From Pseudomonadales bacterium (GTDB lineage Bacteria > Pseudomonadota > Gammaproteobacteria > Pseudomonadales > Azotimanducaceae), in assembly GCA_024234635.1 (NCBI GenBank), contig JACKNX010000004.1:248001-312000 (forward strand): 64,000 nt of DNA, written 5' to 3'. Below, piece by piece: positions 24,687 through 32,604 of the stretch (position 1 is its first letter; every line of letters begins with the position of its first letter). The notes under the pieces were generated by a model. It saw only the letters and a program-made list of their open reading frames with translations, was not told the DNA's origin and ran no database searches. The position numbers and the translations under genes are program-made.

Positions 24687-25877
24687 TTGAAAACGCCCCA
24701 GTATCCCAACGCCGCCAACAGACACGCAACCGTGACGGACCCGACGCCGATTTCCGCTTCACCAGGCAACCCCCCCGCACGGGTGCTGCTGGTCATCAGC
24801 GATCTTGGCTATGGCGGCGCGGAAGCCCAGGTGGTCGCGCTGGCCAATGGGCTGGGTGCATTCGGTCTGGATGTTCACGTGGCCACGCTGTCGACCCACA
24901 TACCGCTGGCCGAACGGCTCGACGTGCGCGCCCGCCTGCACCCGCTCACAGGGCGTTCGCCACTGGCGCTCGCGCGCCTGGTGCGCCAGCTACGACCGGC
25001 GCTGCTGCACGGCTTCCTGCTGGATGGGGAGATTGCCGCTGCGCTGGCCAGCCTGGCCGTACGCGGTACCGTGGTGCTTGGCTCCGAGCGCAGCACGCAT
25101 CACGACTACCGCGCCTGGCAACGCCTGCTGTACCGGTGCGTGCGCGGGCGCTTCGCCGGTTGGGTGGCGAATTCGGATGCGGGCGCTCGCTGGCACGCTA
25201 CTGCCTTTCGCAACGATCCCGCCCGCTACCATGTGGTGCGCAATGGCGTGGATACACAGCGTTTTTCACCCGGCAGCGGCGCCAACGTACGTGTCGAACT
25301 GGGGCTGGATGCCCACACCCCGGTGATTGGCATGTTTGCGTCCTGGAAACCGGCAAAGAACCACGCGGTGCTGCTCCATGCCGTGGCGGCGTTGAAACGA
25401 CGCGGCGTGCGCTTGCGGGTACTTCTGGTGGGGGCGCCGGTGGCGCGCGCAGCCAGGGGCAGCATCGACCCCGTAAGCGGAGTGATTGCGACGCTGGGAC
25501 TTGGGGAGGATGTGTGCGTGCTGCCACCCCGCGCGGACGTGGAGCGCCTGTATCGCGTGTGTACGTTGACCGTGCTGCCCTCAGCCTGGGAAGGCACGCC
25601 GAATGTCGTGCTGGAGTCCCTCGCCTGCGGTGTACCGGTGCTGGGGAGCGACGTACCCGGCAACCGCGAACTGCTGGCATCCGGTGAGGGCGGTGAGCTG
25701 TTCGACGCCGGTGATGCGCCGCAGCTGGCAAACCGCATCGAGGCCCTGCTTGGCGATCCGTCGCGTCTGGCCGCCCTGCGGATCGCCGCCCGGCAGAACG
25801 CCGAAACGCACCATGCCCTGCCCCGCATGCTGGCCGCCATGGCCACGGTCTACCAGGCGACCCTCCACGCCACCTGA
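24687..25877 (+). CDS. Glycosyltransferase, GT4 family
   Basis: 396 residues if the TTG at 24687 is used; a GTG at 24732 (381 residues) is equally plausible and neither has a clear ribosome site. N-terminal glycine loop VLLVISDLGYGGAEAQVVAL, then the donor-binding half with IGMFASWKPAKNHAVLL and the catalytic ExxxxxE region SAWEGTPNVVLESLACGVPV. GT4 enzymes add sugars to lipids, LPS or exopolysaccharide in the cytoplasm. No other polysaccharide gene is adjacent, so the acceptor is unknown. Confidence 0.87.
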   Translation: MKTPQYPNAANRHATVTDPTPISASPGNPPARVLLVISDLGYGGAEAQVVALANGLGAFGLDVHVATLSTHIPLAERLDVRARLHPLTGRSPLALARLVRQLRPALLHGFLLDGEIAAALASLAVRGTVVLGSERSTHHDYRAWQRLLYRCVRGRFAGWVANSDAGARWHATAFRNDPARYHVVRNGVDTQRFSPGSGANVRVELGLDAHTPVIGMFASWKPAKNHAVLLHAVAALKRRGVRLRVLLVGAPVARAARGSIDPVSGVIATLGLGEDVCVLPPRADVERLYRVCTLTVLPSAWEGTPNVVLESLACGVPVLGSDVPGNRELLASGEGGELFDAGDAPQLANRIEALLGDPSRLAALRIAARQNAETHHALPRMLAAMATVYQATLHAT

Positions 25878-25938
25878 CGGCAGGGTCCTGACCAACGGCG
25901 CAACGTCGTCCCCCAAACGCACCAGTGGCCCACGTGCG

Positions 25939-26742
25939 TCAGCCGAGTAACCACTCCAGGCGTCGTCGGGACAGAAGCGGCTGGTCGTCGTGTTGATCCG
26001 GGTGGAAGTCCGCCCGGTAGTAGACCCCAAGCTCACCCCGCAGGGCGCGCAGAAAGCCGTCCCGTCCCCAGAGCTTGTGCCAGCCCTGCCGGAGTATGAG
26101 CAGTGACAGGGCGCGATCCCTGTGTAACAGCAGGAGGTGCCGGAAGAAGACCTCCACATGAAAGGCAAAGGTGGCGTGCAGCATCGCCAGCCGGCGCAGC
26201 CACCGCGGCCCGCCGGTGGTGCGGTACACATCGAAGGCGACCGATTTGTGCTCCGCTTCCTCCACCGCGTGCCAGCGCCACAACGGCTGCATGGTGGGAT
26301 GCATGGGCGCAATCCAGGTCTCGGGATGCGTCATGACACTACGCGCGAGCGCAGCGGTGATGTGCTCAACGCCTGCCGTCAGGGCAAGCGCATAACGTGG
26401 GGTCCGTTCATTGAAGAAGGTCATCACGGCGCGCTGATTGCGGTTGAGTCGTTCCAGGATGCCGTAACCCTGCGCCTTGAGCAGGGCAACGTGTGCGTCG
26501 TGCTCGCGGCTGTGCTGCCCTTCCTGACCCACAAAACAACGGATCGCCTCCAGCAGCGCCGGATCTGACACCTGGTGCTGGTAGTGGCGCACCGCGCGGA
26601 TGAAAAACCGCTCCCCGTCGGGAAATGTGCTGGATATCGCATTGAAGAAATGGGTCAGGAAGACGTCACCGCCAAACCAGTAGCGGGGACACGTCTCGCC
26701 GGGTGGATCGGGAAGTTTGCGTACGGTGATGGCGTGCGGCAC
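25939..26742 (-). CDS. Predicted metal-dependent hydrolase (PF10118-like)
   Basis: 267 residues from the GTG at 26742, chosen because AGGAGG lies 6 bp before it. Helical, with Glu/His pairs suited to a di-iron or zinc site: CFVGQEGQHSREHDAH, AGVEHITAALARSV, WRWHAVEEAEHKSVAFDVY. This pattern is that of the poorly characterised COG3687/PF10118 family, which resembles ferritin-like di-metal proteins. Divergent from the SDR gene. Confidence 0.8.
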   Translation of the reverse strand: MPHAITVRKLPDPPGETCPRYWFGGDVFLTHFFNAISSTFPDGERFFIRAVRHYQHQVSDPALLEAIRCFVGQEGQHSREHDAHVALLKAQGYGILERLNRNQRAVMTFFNERTPRYALALTAGVEHITAALARSVMTHPETWIAPMHPTMQPLWRWHAVEEAEHKSVAFDVYRTTGGPRWLRRLAMLHATFAFHVEVFFRHLLLLHRDRALSLLILRQGWHKLWGRDGFLRALRGELGVYYRADFHPDQHDDQPLLSRRRLEWLLG

Positions 26743-26877
26743 TGTCGTCCTCCTGCAGCCGGTCACTGAATGAACGGAGACCGGCATTATCAATCACTTT
26801 CCTGGCAAATCGCAGACGCCATCATCCGCACCTGCCGGTGGTGTGCAATTGATCAGGACAATGAGGAGGACAAAGGC

Positions 26878-27735
26878 ATGATCGACTGGCTCAAATCCGG
26901 CAATTGCGCGGTGATCACCGGCGGCGGCAGCGGCATCGGGCTTGCAGCCGCGCAGCGGTTTCTGGAGGCTGGTATGGACGTGCTCATCGCCGACGCAAAC
27001 GAATCGGCGCTGACCCAGGCGGAAGGCGCCCTGCAACGTCACGGCCGGCGACTGCTCACGCAGCATTGTGACGTTGCCCGCCTGGAGGACATTCAGGCAC
27101 TGAAGGTCACCGCCGACACCGCGTTCGGCCGCGTGGACTGCCTGATGAACAACGCCGGCGCCGCGGTGACCCGTGCCGCGCCCTGGGAGGATCTTGCCGG
27201 CTGGCGCCGGCAACTCGACATCAACCTGTGGGGCATCGTGCAAGGCTGCCACGTTTTCGTGCCGGACATGCTCAGGTCACCATCGCCGGTGGCGGTCATC
27301 AATACCGGCTCCAAACAGGGCATCACCAACCCGCCGCCGGGCTACGCCTATAACCTGTCCAAGGCGGGCGTGGTGAACTACACCCAGAGCCTGGCGCACG
27401 CGTTGCGGCAAATCGACCAATGCCCGGTTTCGGCGCATCTGCTGATCCCGGGCTTCACCTACTCCGGCATGATCGCCCGGCATATCCCGGAAAAGCCGGC
27501 CGGTGCCTGGAGCACAGATCAGGTGGTGGACTACCTCCTCGATGCGCTCGCGCGCGGCGACTTCTGCATTCTCTGCCCCGACAACGATACGCCGCGGGAA
27601 CTCGATGCCAGGCGTATCCGCTGGAATGCCGACGATCTGATCCTGAACCGCCCGGCGCTGTCACGCTGGCACCCGGACCATGCACAGGCCTATGCGGCGT
27701 TCGTCGCCGACGTGCCGCTCACGCCGCGGGAATAG
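26878..27735 (+). CDS. Short-chain dehydrogenase/reductase
   Basis: 285 residues from the ATG at 26878 (GAGGAGGA upstream); an ATG at 26770 would add an unlikely leader. Rossmann motif TGGGSGIGLAAA, NAG motif MNNAGAA, catalytic Ser in NTGSKQG and the YxxxK of YAYNLSKAG. Classical SDR acting with NAD(P)H on an alcohol or ketone. Followed 63 bp later by an LLM-type oxidoreductase gene in the same direction; the two may share a pathway. Confidence 0.88.
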   Translation: MIDWLKSGNCAVITGGGSGIGLAAAQRFLEAGMDVLIADANESALTQAEGALQRHGRRLLTQHCDVARLEDIQALKVTADTAFGRVDCLMNNAGAAVTRAAPWEDLAGWRRQLDINLWGIVQGCHVFVPDMLRSPSPVAVINTGSKQGITNPPPGYAYNLSKAGVVNYTQSLAHALRQIDQCPVSAHLLIPGFTYSGMIARHIPEKPAGAWSTDQVVDYLLDALARGDFCILCPDNDTPRELDARRIRWNADDLILNRPALSRWHPDHAQAYAAFVADVPLTPRE

Positions 27736-27798
27736 GCACCACCCCGGGAACCGGGGACAATCGACCCGGCCCACTGCCGCAACAAGGAGCATACGACC

Positions 27799-28863
27799 AT
27801 GCAGTTCTGGACGCCGGTGGCGGACGCCGCCCACCGCTTCGCCGACATCGGGCGCCAGGCCGAGGCGCTCGGCTGGGACGGGATCACTACCGTGGACTCC
27901 CAGAACCTCTCCACCGACCCCTATGTCTGTCTGGCGTTTGCCGGCCACGCCACATCACGCCTTGGCGTGATGACTTCGGTCACCAACACGGCAACACGCG
28001 TGCCCGCGGTCACCGCCTCCTCGGCCATGACCGTGCAGCACCTGACAAAAGGCCGCATGGTGATCGGAATCGGTCGGGGTGACAGCGCCCTGGCGCACCT
28101 GGGCCGTGCGCCGTCGCGGCTGGCGTGGTTCGAGCGCTATCTGGTGACCCTGCAGGCTTACCTGCGCGGCGAGGACGTGTCGTTTGCCGACACCTGCATC
28201 CCTGACGACGCCGCGCCGCTGGTCGACACGCTGGGTCTGGCGGAGGCGCCCTCGGCCAGCCGTATCGCCTGGGCACAGCGCGTGTCCAAGGTGCCCGTGG
28301 AGGTGGCGGCCACCGGCGAACGGGTTATCGCCATCGCCGCCCGCCACGCGGAGCGCATCATGTTCGCCCTGGGCGCCCAGCCGGAACGACTGCAGTGGGG
28401 CATCGACGTGGCGAGAAAGGCTGCCGCGGCCGCCGGACGCGATCCGGCTTCGCTGGCCTTCGGCGCGTACGTGAACCTGGCATGCCACGACGATGCGACG
28501 ATCGGGCGTGAACTGGCGCGCGCCGGCACCAGCCTGTTTGCCCGCTTTTCGGTGATGCACGGCAAGGTCAGCGGTCCGGCGGATGACACCGCGCGTGAGG
28601 TGTTCAAGAACATCCATGACCGCTATGACATGAACAAGCACGCACAGGCCGGTGGCAACCAGACCACCGCGCTGACTGACGCGTTCATGGACGCCTACGC
28701 GGTCATCGGCGATGCAGGACACTGCGTGGAACGGTTGCGGGCGATCGAGGCGCTGGGTATCGACAAGATTGCGGTGACGGGACCGAACTTTCATCGGGCG
28801 CAGGGCGAGGCCAAGGTGGCGGCGGAACGGTTTGTGGCGGAAGTGATGCCGGCCTTTCGATGA
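27799..28863 (+). CDS. LLM-class (luciferase-like) flavin/F420-dependent oxidoreductase
   Basis: 354 residues with GGAG upstream of the start. TIM-barrel luciferase features: GWDGITTVDSQNLSTDPYV, LGVMTSVTNTATRVPAV, GRMVIGIGRGDSALAHLG, KVPVEVAATGERVIAIAARHA, GDAGHCVERLRAIEALGID. The family contains both FMN monooxygenases and F420 enzymes (such as methylenetetrahydromethanopterin reductase-like); the cofactor cannot be told here. Downstream of the SDR gene. Confidence 0.85.
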   Translation: MQFWTPVADAAHRFADIGRQAEALGWDGITTVDSQNLSTDPYVCLAFAGHATSRLGVMTSVTNTATRVPAVTASSAMTVQHLTKGRMVIGIGRGDSALAHLGRAPSRLAWFERYLVTLQAYLRGEDVSFADTCIPDDAAPLVDTLGLAEAPSASRIAWAQRVSKVPVEVAATGERVIAIAARHAERIMFALGAQPERLQWGIDVARKAAAAAGRDPASLAFGAYVNLACHDDATIGRELARAGTSLFARFSVMHGKVSGPADDTAREVFKNIHDRYDMNKHAQAGGNQTTALTDAFMDAYAVIGDAGHCVERLRAIEALGIDKIAVTGPNFHRAQGEAKVAAERFVAEVMPAFR

Positions 28864-28948
28864 GTGAGTCGCCAGCGCAGACTCCGGCTGGAATGCGCGA
28901 GAGGTAAATGCGCGAGAGGTAGTTGGCGCTTGTCGGGTCGGTCGCCGG
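28864..28948. other. Short gene-free stretch before the tandem repeat
   Basis: Contains a 13-bp direct duplication (AATGCGCGAGAGGTA-type, about 28892-28921: GCGCGAGAGGTA appears twice). Nothing else is visible. Confidence 0.4.
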
Positions 28949-29200
28949 GAGAACGCGTTCAGCGGCTTTGCGGCTGAGTGCTTGGGATCTAGCGCGCCTC
29001 ATGGCACTTCGCTGCGCGAAGTGCAGGGTCGGCGCTGGTGGGGTTGGCGACGGAGGGAACGCATTCAGCCGCTTTGCGGCTGAATGCGTGGGATCAACCG
29101 CGCCTCATGGCACTTCGCTGCGCGAAGTGCAGGGTCGGCGCTGGCGGGGTTGGCGACGGAGGGTTCGCATTCCGCCGCTTTGCGGCTGAATGCTTGGGAT
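28949..29200. repeat. 106-bp tandem repeat, about 2.4 copies, each with two strong hairpins
   Basis: The motif GCTTTGCGG starts at 28965, 29071 and 29177, giving an exact 106-bp period. Copies 1 and 2 each contain GCACTTCGC-TGC-GCGAAGTGC (29004-29024 and 29110-29130). Copy 2 has a perfect 12-bp stem GCATTCAGCCGC-TTT-GCGGCTGAATGC (29061-29087), nearly repeated in copy 3 (29167-29193). The third copy stops at the tRNA 3' end. No gene is credible inside. Confidence 0.9.
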
Positions 29201-29276
29201 TGGCGCCCCGAGAAGGACTCGAACCTTCAACCTGCCCCTTAGGAGGGGGCCGCGCTATCCATTGTGCCATCGGGGC
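29201..29276 (-). tRNA. tRNA-Arg (anticodon CCT)
   Basis: Read on the minus strand: acceptor GCCCCGA/TCGGGGC, anticodon stem GCCCC/GGGGC with loop CTCCTAA (anticodon CCT), T-arm GAAGG-TTCGAGT-CCTTC, discriminator G, encoded CCA. 76 nt, cloverleaf complete. The 106-bp tandem repeat begins directly at its 3' end. Confidence 0.95.
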
Positions 29277-29448
29277 GTTGCTGCGAACGCGGCGGCATTC
29301 TAACGCCGCAACCTGCCTGCTCCCAGCCCGGCCGGTACAACCCACGCGCATTGTGCGCCGCGCCTCATCCCTGTATCGTCGCGCCTCCCGCGCGGCGGTG
29401 TCTTCCGCCCGTACCTTGTATTACCCACCGATCACGATCCGGAGTCCC

Positions 29449-31446
29449 ATGGCCACCGAGACCTCCGCACCGGCATTTGCCGCGTTCGGCCTGCCCGCCC
29501 CACTGCTGTCCGCGTTGGATGCAGTCGGCTACGAAACACCCACACCAATCCAGGCGGAAACCATCCCCAGCCTGCTTGCCGGCCATGACCTGCTCGGTCA
29601 CGCGCCGACGGGAACGGGCAAAACGGCCGCTTTTGCCCTGCCGCTGCTCGCCCGCACCGAGCTCTCCGAACGTGCCGTGCAGGCACTGGTGCTGACGCCC
29701 ACGCGGGAACTGGCCATCCAGGTCGCTGAAGCGTTTCAGCGCTACGCGGCACATCTGCCCGGCTTTCACGTGGTGCCGATTTACGGCGGCCAGGGTTACG
29801 AGACACAGATCCGGCAGCTCAAGCGTGGCGTGCACGTCGTGGTTGGCACGCCCGGCCGGGTGATGGATCACCTGCGCAGCGGCAAGCTGTCGCTGGCGAA
29901 TCTGCGCACCCTGGTGCTGGACGAAGCCGACGAGATGCTGCGCATGGGCTTCCTGGAGGACGTGGAATGGATCCTCGGTCAGACCCCACCCGAACGGCAG
30001 CTCGTGCTGTTTTCGGCCACCATGCCGAGGGAGATCGAGCGCATCACGCGGCAGCATCTGCGGGAACCGCACAAGGTTTCCATCCGCGCCCGCACCGCCA
30101 CCGCGGAAACCATTCACCAGCGCTACTGGCTGGTTGAGGGCCTGAACAAGCTCGATGCCCTCACCCGCCTGCTCGAAGTTGAGTCGTTTGACGCCATGCT
30201 CATCTTCGTGCGCACCAAAACCAGCACCCTGGAGTTGTCGGAACGCCTCGAAGCGCGCGGGTTTTCCGCCGCCGCACTCAACGGGGACATGGCCCAGAAC
30301 CACCGCGAACTCATGATTGCCCGGCTCAAGTCCGGCGCCCTCGACATCCTGGTCGCCACCGACGTGGCCGCGCGCGGGCTGGACGTGGAGCGTATCAGCC
30401 ACGTGGTGAACTACGACATACCCTACGACACGGAGTCGTACATCCATCGCATCGGCCGCACCGGCCGCGCCGGCCGCATCGGCGACGCCATCCTGTTCGT
30501 GGCGCCCCGCGAACGTCGCATGCTCGGCGCCATCGAACGGGCCACGCGACAGCCGATCACCCAGCTCCGGCTGCCGACACCGGAGGACGTCACCAATACA
30601 CGCATCACCCGATTCAAGAGCCGCATTCGCGACGCCATGAACGCACCGCAGATCGATCTGGTGCGGCATGTGCTCAGGGACTATCTGGCGGAAAGCGGTG
30701 ACAGCGAGCTGGACGTTGCCGCTGCGCTCGGCTGCATGGCGTTGGGCAACCAGTCGCTGCGCATGGCGGAAGAGCGCGGCCGACGGCGCAAGCCGGAAGC
30801 CGCCGATGCCGCTCCGCCGCCACGGCGCGAGCGTCAGCCGCGCGCCACGACGGAGCGCGCGCCCGATGCGAGCGGCGACGCCGTGCCCACCGCGGCCGCC
30901 GCAAACCCGCCGGAAGCGGCGCCGGACAAAAAAGTACGCAAAGCGCGCCCGGACAGGGACGACGCTGAACGCGGCCCGCGGTCGACCAGCGGCCGGGAGC
31001 GGACGCCGCGACCGGATTTCGCCAGGGAGCGCTACCGGGTGGAGATCGGCGCCAGTCACGGCCTGCAGCCCGGCAATCTGGTGGGTGCCATCGCCAACGA
31101 AGCCGGCCTCGATGCCGAGTTCATCGGCCGCATCGAAATATTCGATGAACACAGCACCGTCGAGCTGCCCGAAGGTATGCCGAAACCGATCTACCAGGAC
31201 TTGCGCAAGGCGTGGGTATGCGGTCGCCAGCTCAAACTCAGCCGCATCGACGACGCCGGCGACCGGCCCGTCAAGCGAACCCGTGCCGCGGAAGCTCGCC
31301 GCCAGCCAAACGATGCGACGCCGGCCAGAACAGGCAGCGTCCGCAAGCGGGCAAGCAATGCGGACGGTCCTGCGCGGCGGTCGACGCCCCCATCGGCCCG
31401 CCCCAACCGCAAGACAGTCAAAGGACGCGAAAGAACAGCGCCTTGA
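29449..31446 (+). CDS. deaD: DEAD-box RNA helicase (DeaD/CsdA-like)
   Basis: 665 residues from the ATG at 29449 (GGAG 4 bp before). Q motif GYETPTPIQ, Walker A APTGTGKT, motif II VLDEADEM, motif III FSATMP, motif VI HRIGRTGRAG. A basic, low-complexity linker (about 440-525) leads to a C-terminal DbpA/CsdA RNA-binding domain (YRVEIGASHGLQPGNLVGAI, FIGRIEIFDEHSTVELPEG). Works in ribosome assembly and RNA unwinding, often induced by cold. The last 29 bp overlap the convergent rlmI gene. Confidence 0.92.
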   Translation: MATETSAPAFAAFGLPAPLLSALDAVGYETPTPIQAETIPSLLAGHDLLGHAPTGTGKTAAFALPLLARTELSERAVQALVLTPTRELAIQVAEAFQRYAAHLPGFHVVPIYGGQGYETQIRQLKRGVHVVVGTPGRVMDHLRSGKLSLANLRTLVLDEADEMLRMGFLEDVEWILGQTPPERQLVLFSATMPREIERITRQHLREPHKVSIRARTATAETIHQRYWLVEGLNKLDALTRLLEVESFDAMLIFVRTKTSTLELSERLEARGFSAAALNGDMAQNHRELMIARLKSGALDILVATDVAARGLDVERISHVVNYDIPYDTESYIHRIGRTGRAGRIGDAILFVAPRERRMLGAIERATRQPITQLRLPTPEDVTNTRITRFKSRIRDAMNAPQIDLVRHVLRDYLAESGDSELDVAAALGCMALGNQSLRMAEERGRRRKPEAADAAPPPRRERQPRATTERAPDASGDAVPTAAAANPPEAAPDKKVRKARPDRDDAERGPRSTSGRERTPRPDFARERYRVEIGASHGLQPGNLVGAIANEAGLDAEFIGRIEIFDEHSTVELPEGMPKPIYQDLRKAWVCGRQLKLSRIDDAGDRPVKRTRAAEARRQPNDATPARTGSVRKRASNADGPARRSTPPSARPNRKTVKGRERTAP

Positions 31447-32596
31447 GGTAGTCGGTTTCCGGCATGGCTGGCTGAACCGGATGATCCGGTCCCTGCCCGC
31501 CCCGGGTCAGCAGCGTCAGCGTGCGTTCGCTGCGACGCGCCGCGCGCTGCACGCAACGCTGCAACTCCTCCGTCGACAGGTGCTGCGAACACGAGGCAGA
31601 CACCAGTACACCACCGGGCGCCACCAGGCGCAGGGCCAATGCATTGATACGCTCGTAAGCCGCGGCGCCGGCTTTCTGATCCTTGCGGCGCTTGATGAAC
31701 GCCGGTGGATCGACAATCACTGTTTCAAAGCGTTCGCCAGCCGCGCCAAGCGCTTCCAGCACATCGAAGGCGTCACCTTTTTCCGTGCGCACCCCTGTCA
31801 AGCCGTTGGCCGACGCATTGGCCTGCACCCGCTCAAGCGCGGAGGCGGATGAATCCACGCAGACCACGTCACTCGCGCCTGCTGCCGCAGCGCGTAGTCC
31901 CCAGGCGCCGACATAGCTGAATACATCCAGAACCGGCCCGCCACGCAGGAAGCGCTGCAGCGTCGTGCGATTGTCGGCCTGATCGAAGAACCAGCCTGTT
32001 TTCTGTCCGGCAATTACCGGCACCCGGAAAGCCAGGCCGCCTTCGCGCACCGCAACATCGTCCGCCACCTGGCCATGCGCCACACGCGTCTCCGCGGGCA
32101 GGCCTTCCAGGGCGCGCGACGGGGAATCGTTCTTCAGCAGTACGCCACGCGCATGGGTGGCTTCAACAAGCGCCTCCACAACCAGCGGCGTCAGCCGCTC
32201 CATGCCCGCGGTGCCTACCTGGGCCACCAGAACGTCGTCGTACCGATCCACCACCAGACCCGGCAAACCGTCTGCTTCGCCGTACACCAGCCGGTAGAAG
32301 GGTTCCGCGTACAACCAGGAACGCAACTCCAGTGCCTGGCCGATGCGCGCGCGCAGCAGCGTCGCGTCCTGTGCCTCGCCGTGATCGCGGGTGAGCACAC
32401 GCCCCGCGATCAGGGAATGCGGGTTCAGATAGCCGCGCGCCAGCCATTTGCCGTGCTGGCTGAGAAAATTGACCGACTCGCCCGGCTCATAGCCCTTCAG
32501 GGGCGTGCGGTTGTTGTCGATCTCGTTGCTGTAGATCCAGTCATGTCCCGCCAGCACCCGACGGTGCTGGTCTTTCTGCAATACCACGTCTCGCAC
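31418..32596 (-). CDS. rlmI: RlmI-like 23S rRNA (cytosine-5) methyltransferase
   Basis: 392 residues from a GTG. N-terminal PUA domain (RVLAGHDWIYSNEI, GKWLARGYLNPHSLIAGRVL), then EEHRE-like linker and a Rossmann methyltransferase: PVLDVFSYVGAWGLRAAAAG for SAM, TVIVDPPAFIKRRKDQ as motif IV, and SASCSQHLSTEELQ with the catalytic Cys. RlmI makes m5C1962 in 23S rRNA. Converges on and overlaps deaD by 29 bp. Confidence 0.9.
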   Translation of the reverse strand: MRDVVLQKDQHRRVLAGHDWIYSNEIDNNRTPLKGYEPGESVNFLSQHGKWLARGYLNPHSLIAGRVLTRDHGEAQDATLLRARIGQALELRSWLYAEPFYRLVYGEADGLPGLVVDRYDDVLVAQVGTAGMERLTPLVVEALVEATHARGVLLKNDSPSRALEGLPAETRVAHGQVADDVAVREGGLAFRVPVIAGQKTGWFFDQADNRTTLQRFLRGGPVLDVFSYVGAWGLRAAAAGASDVVCVDSSASALERVQANASANGLTGVRTEKGDAFDVLEALGAAGERFETVIVDPPAFIKRRKDQKAGAAAYERINALALRLVAPGGVLVSASCSQHLSTEELQRCVQRAARRSERTLTLLTRGGQGPDHPVQPAMPETDYLKALFFRVL

Positions 32597-32604
32597 GCAT
32601 TACC

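Noticed and set aside
28949..29200. CRISPR array
   Set aside because: The repeat unit is 106 bp with no distinct spacers, and no cas gene is near.
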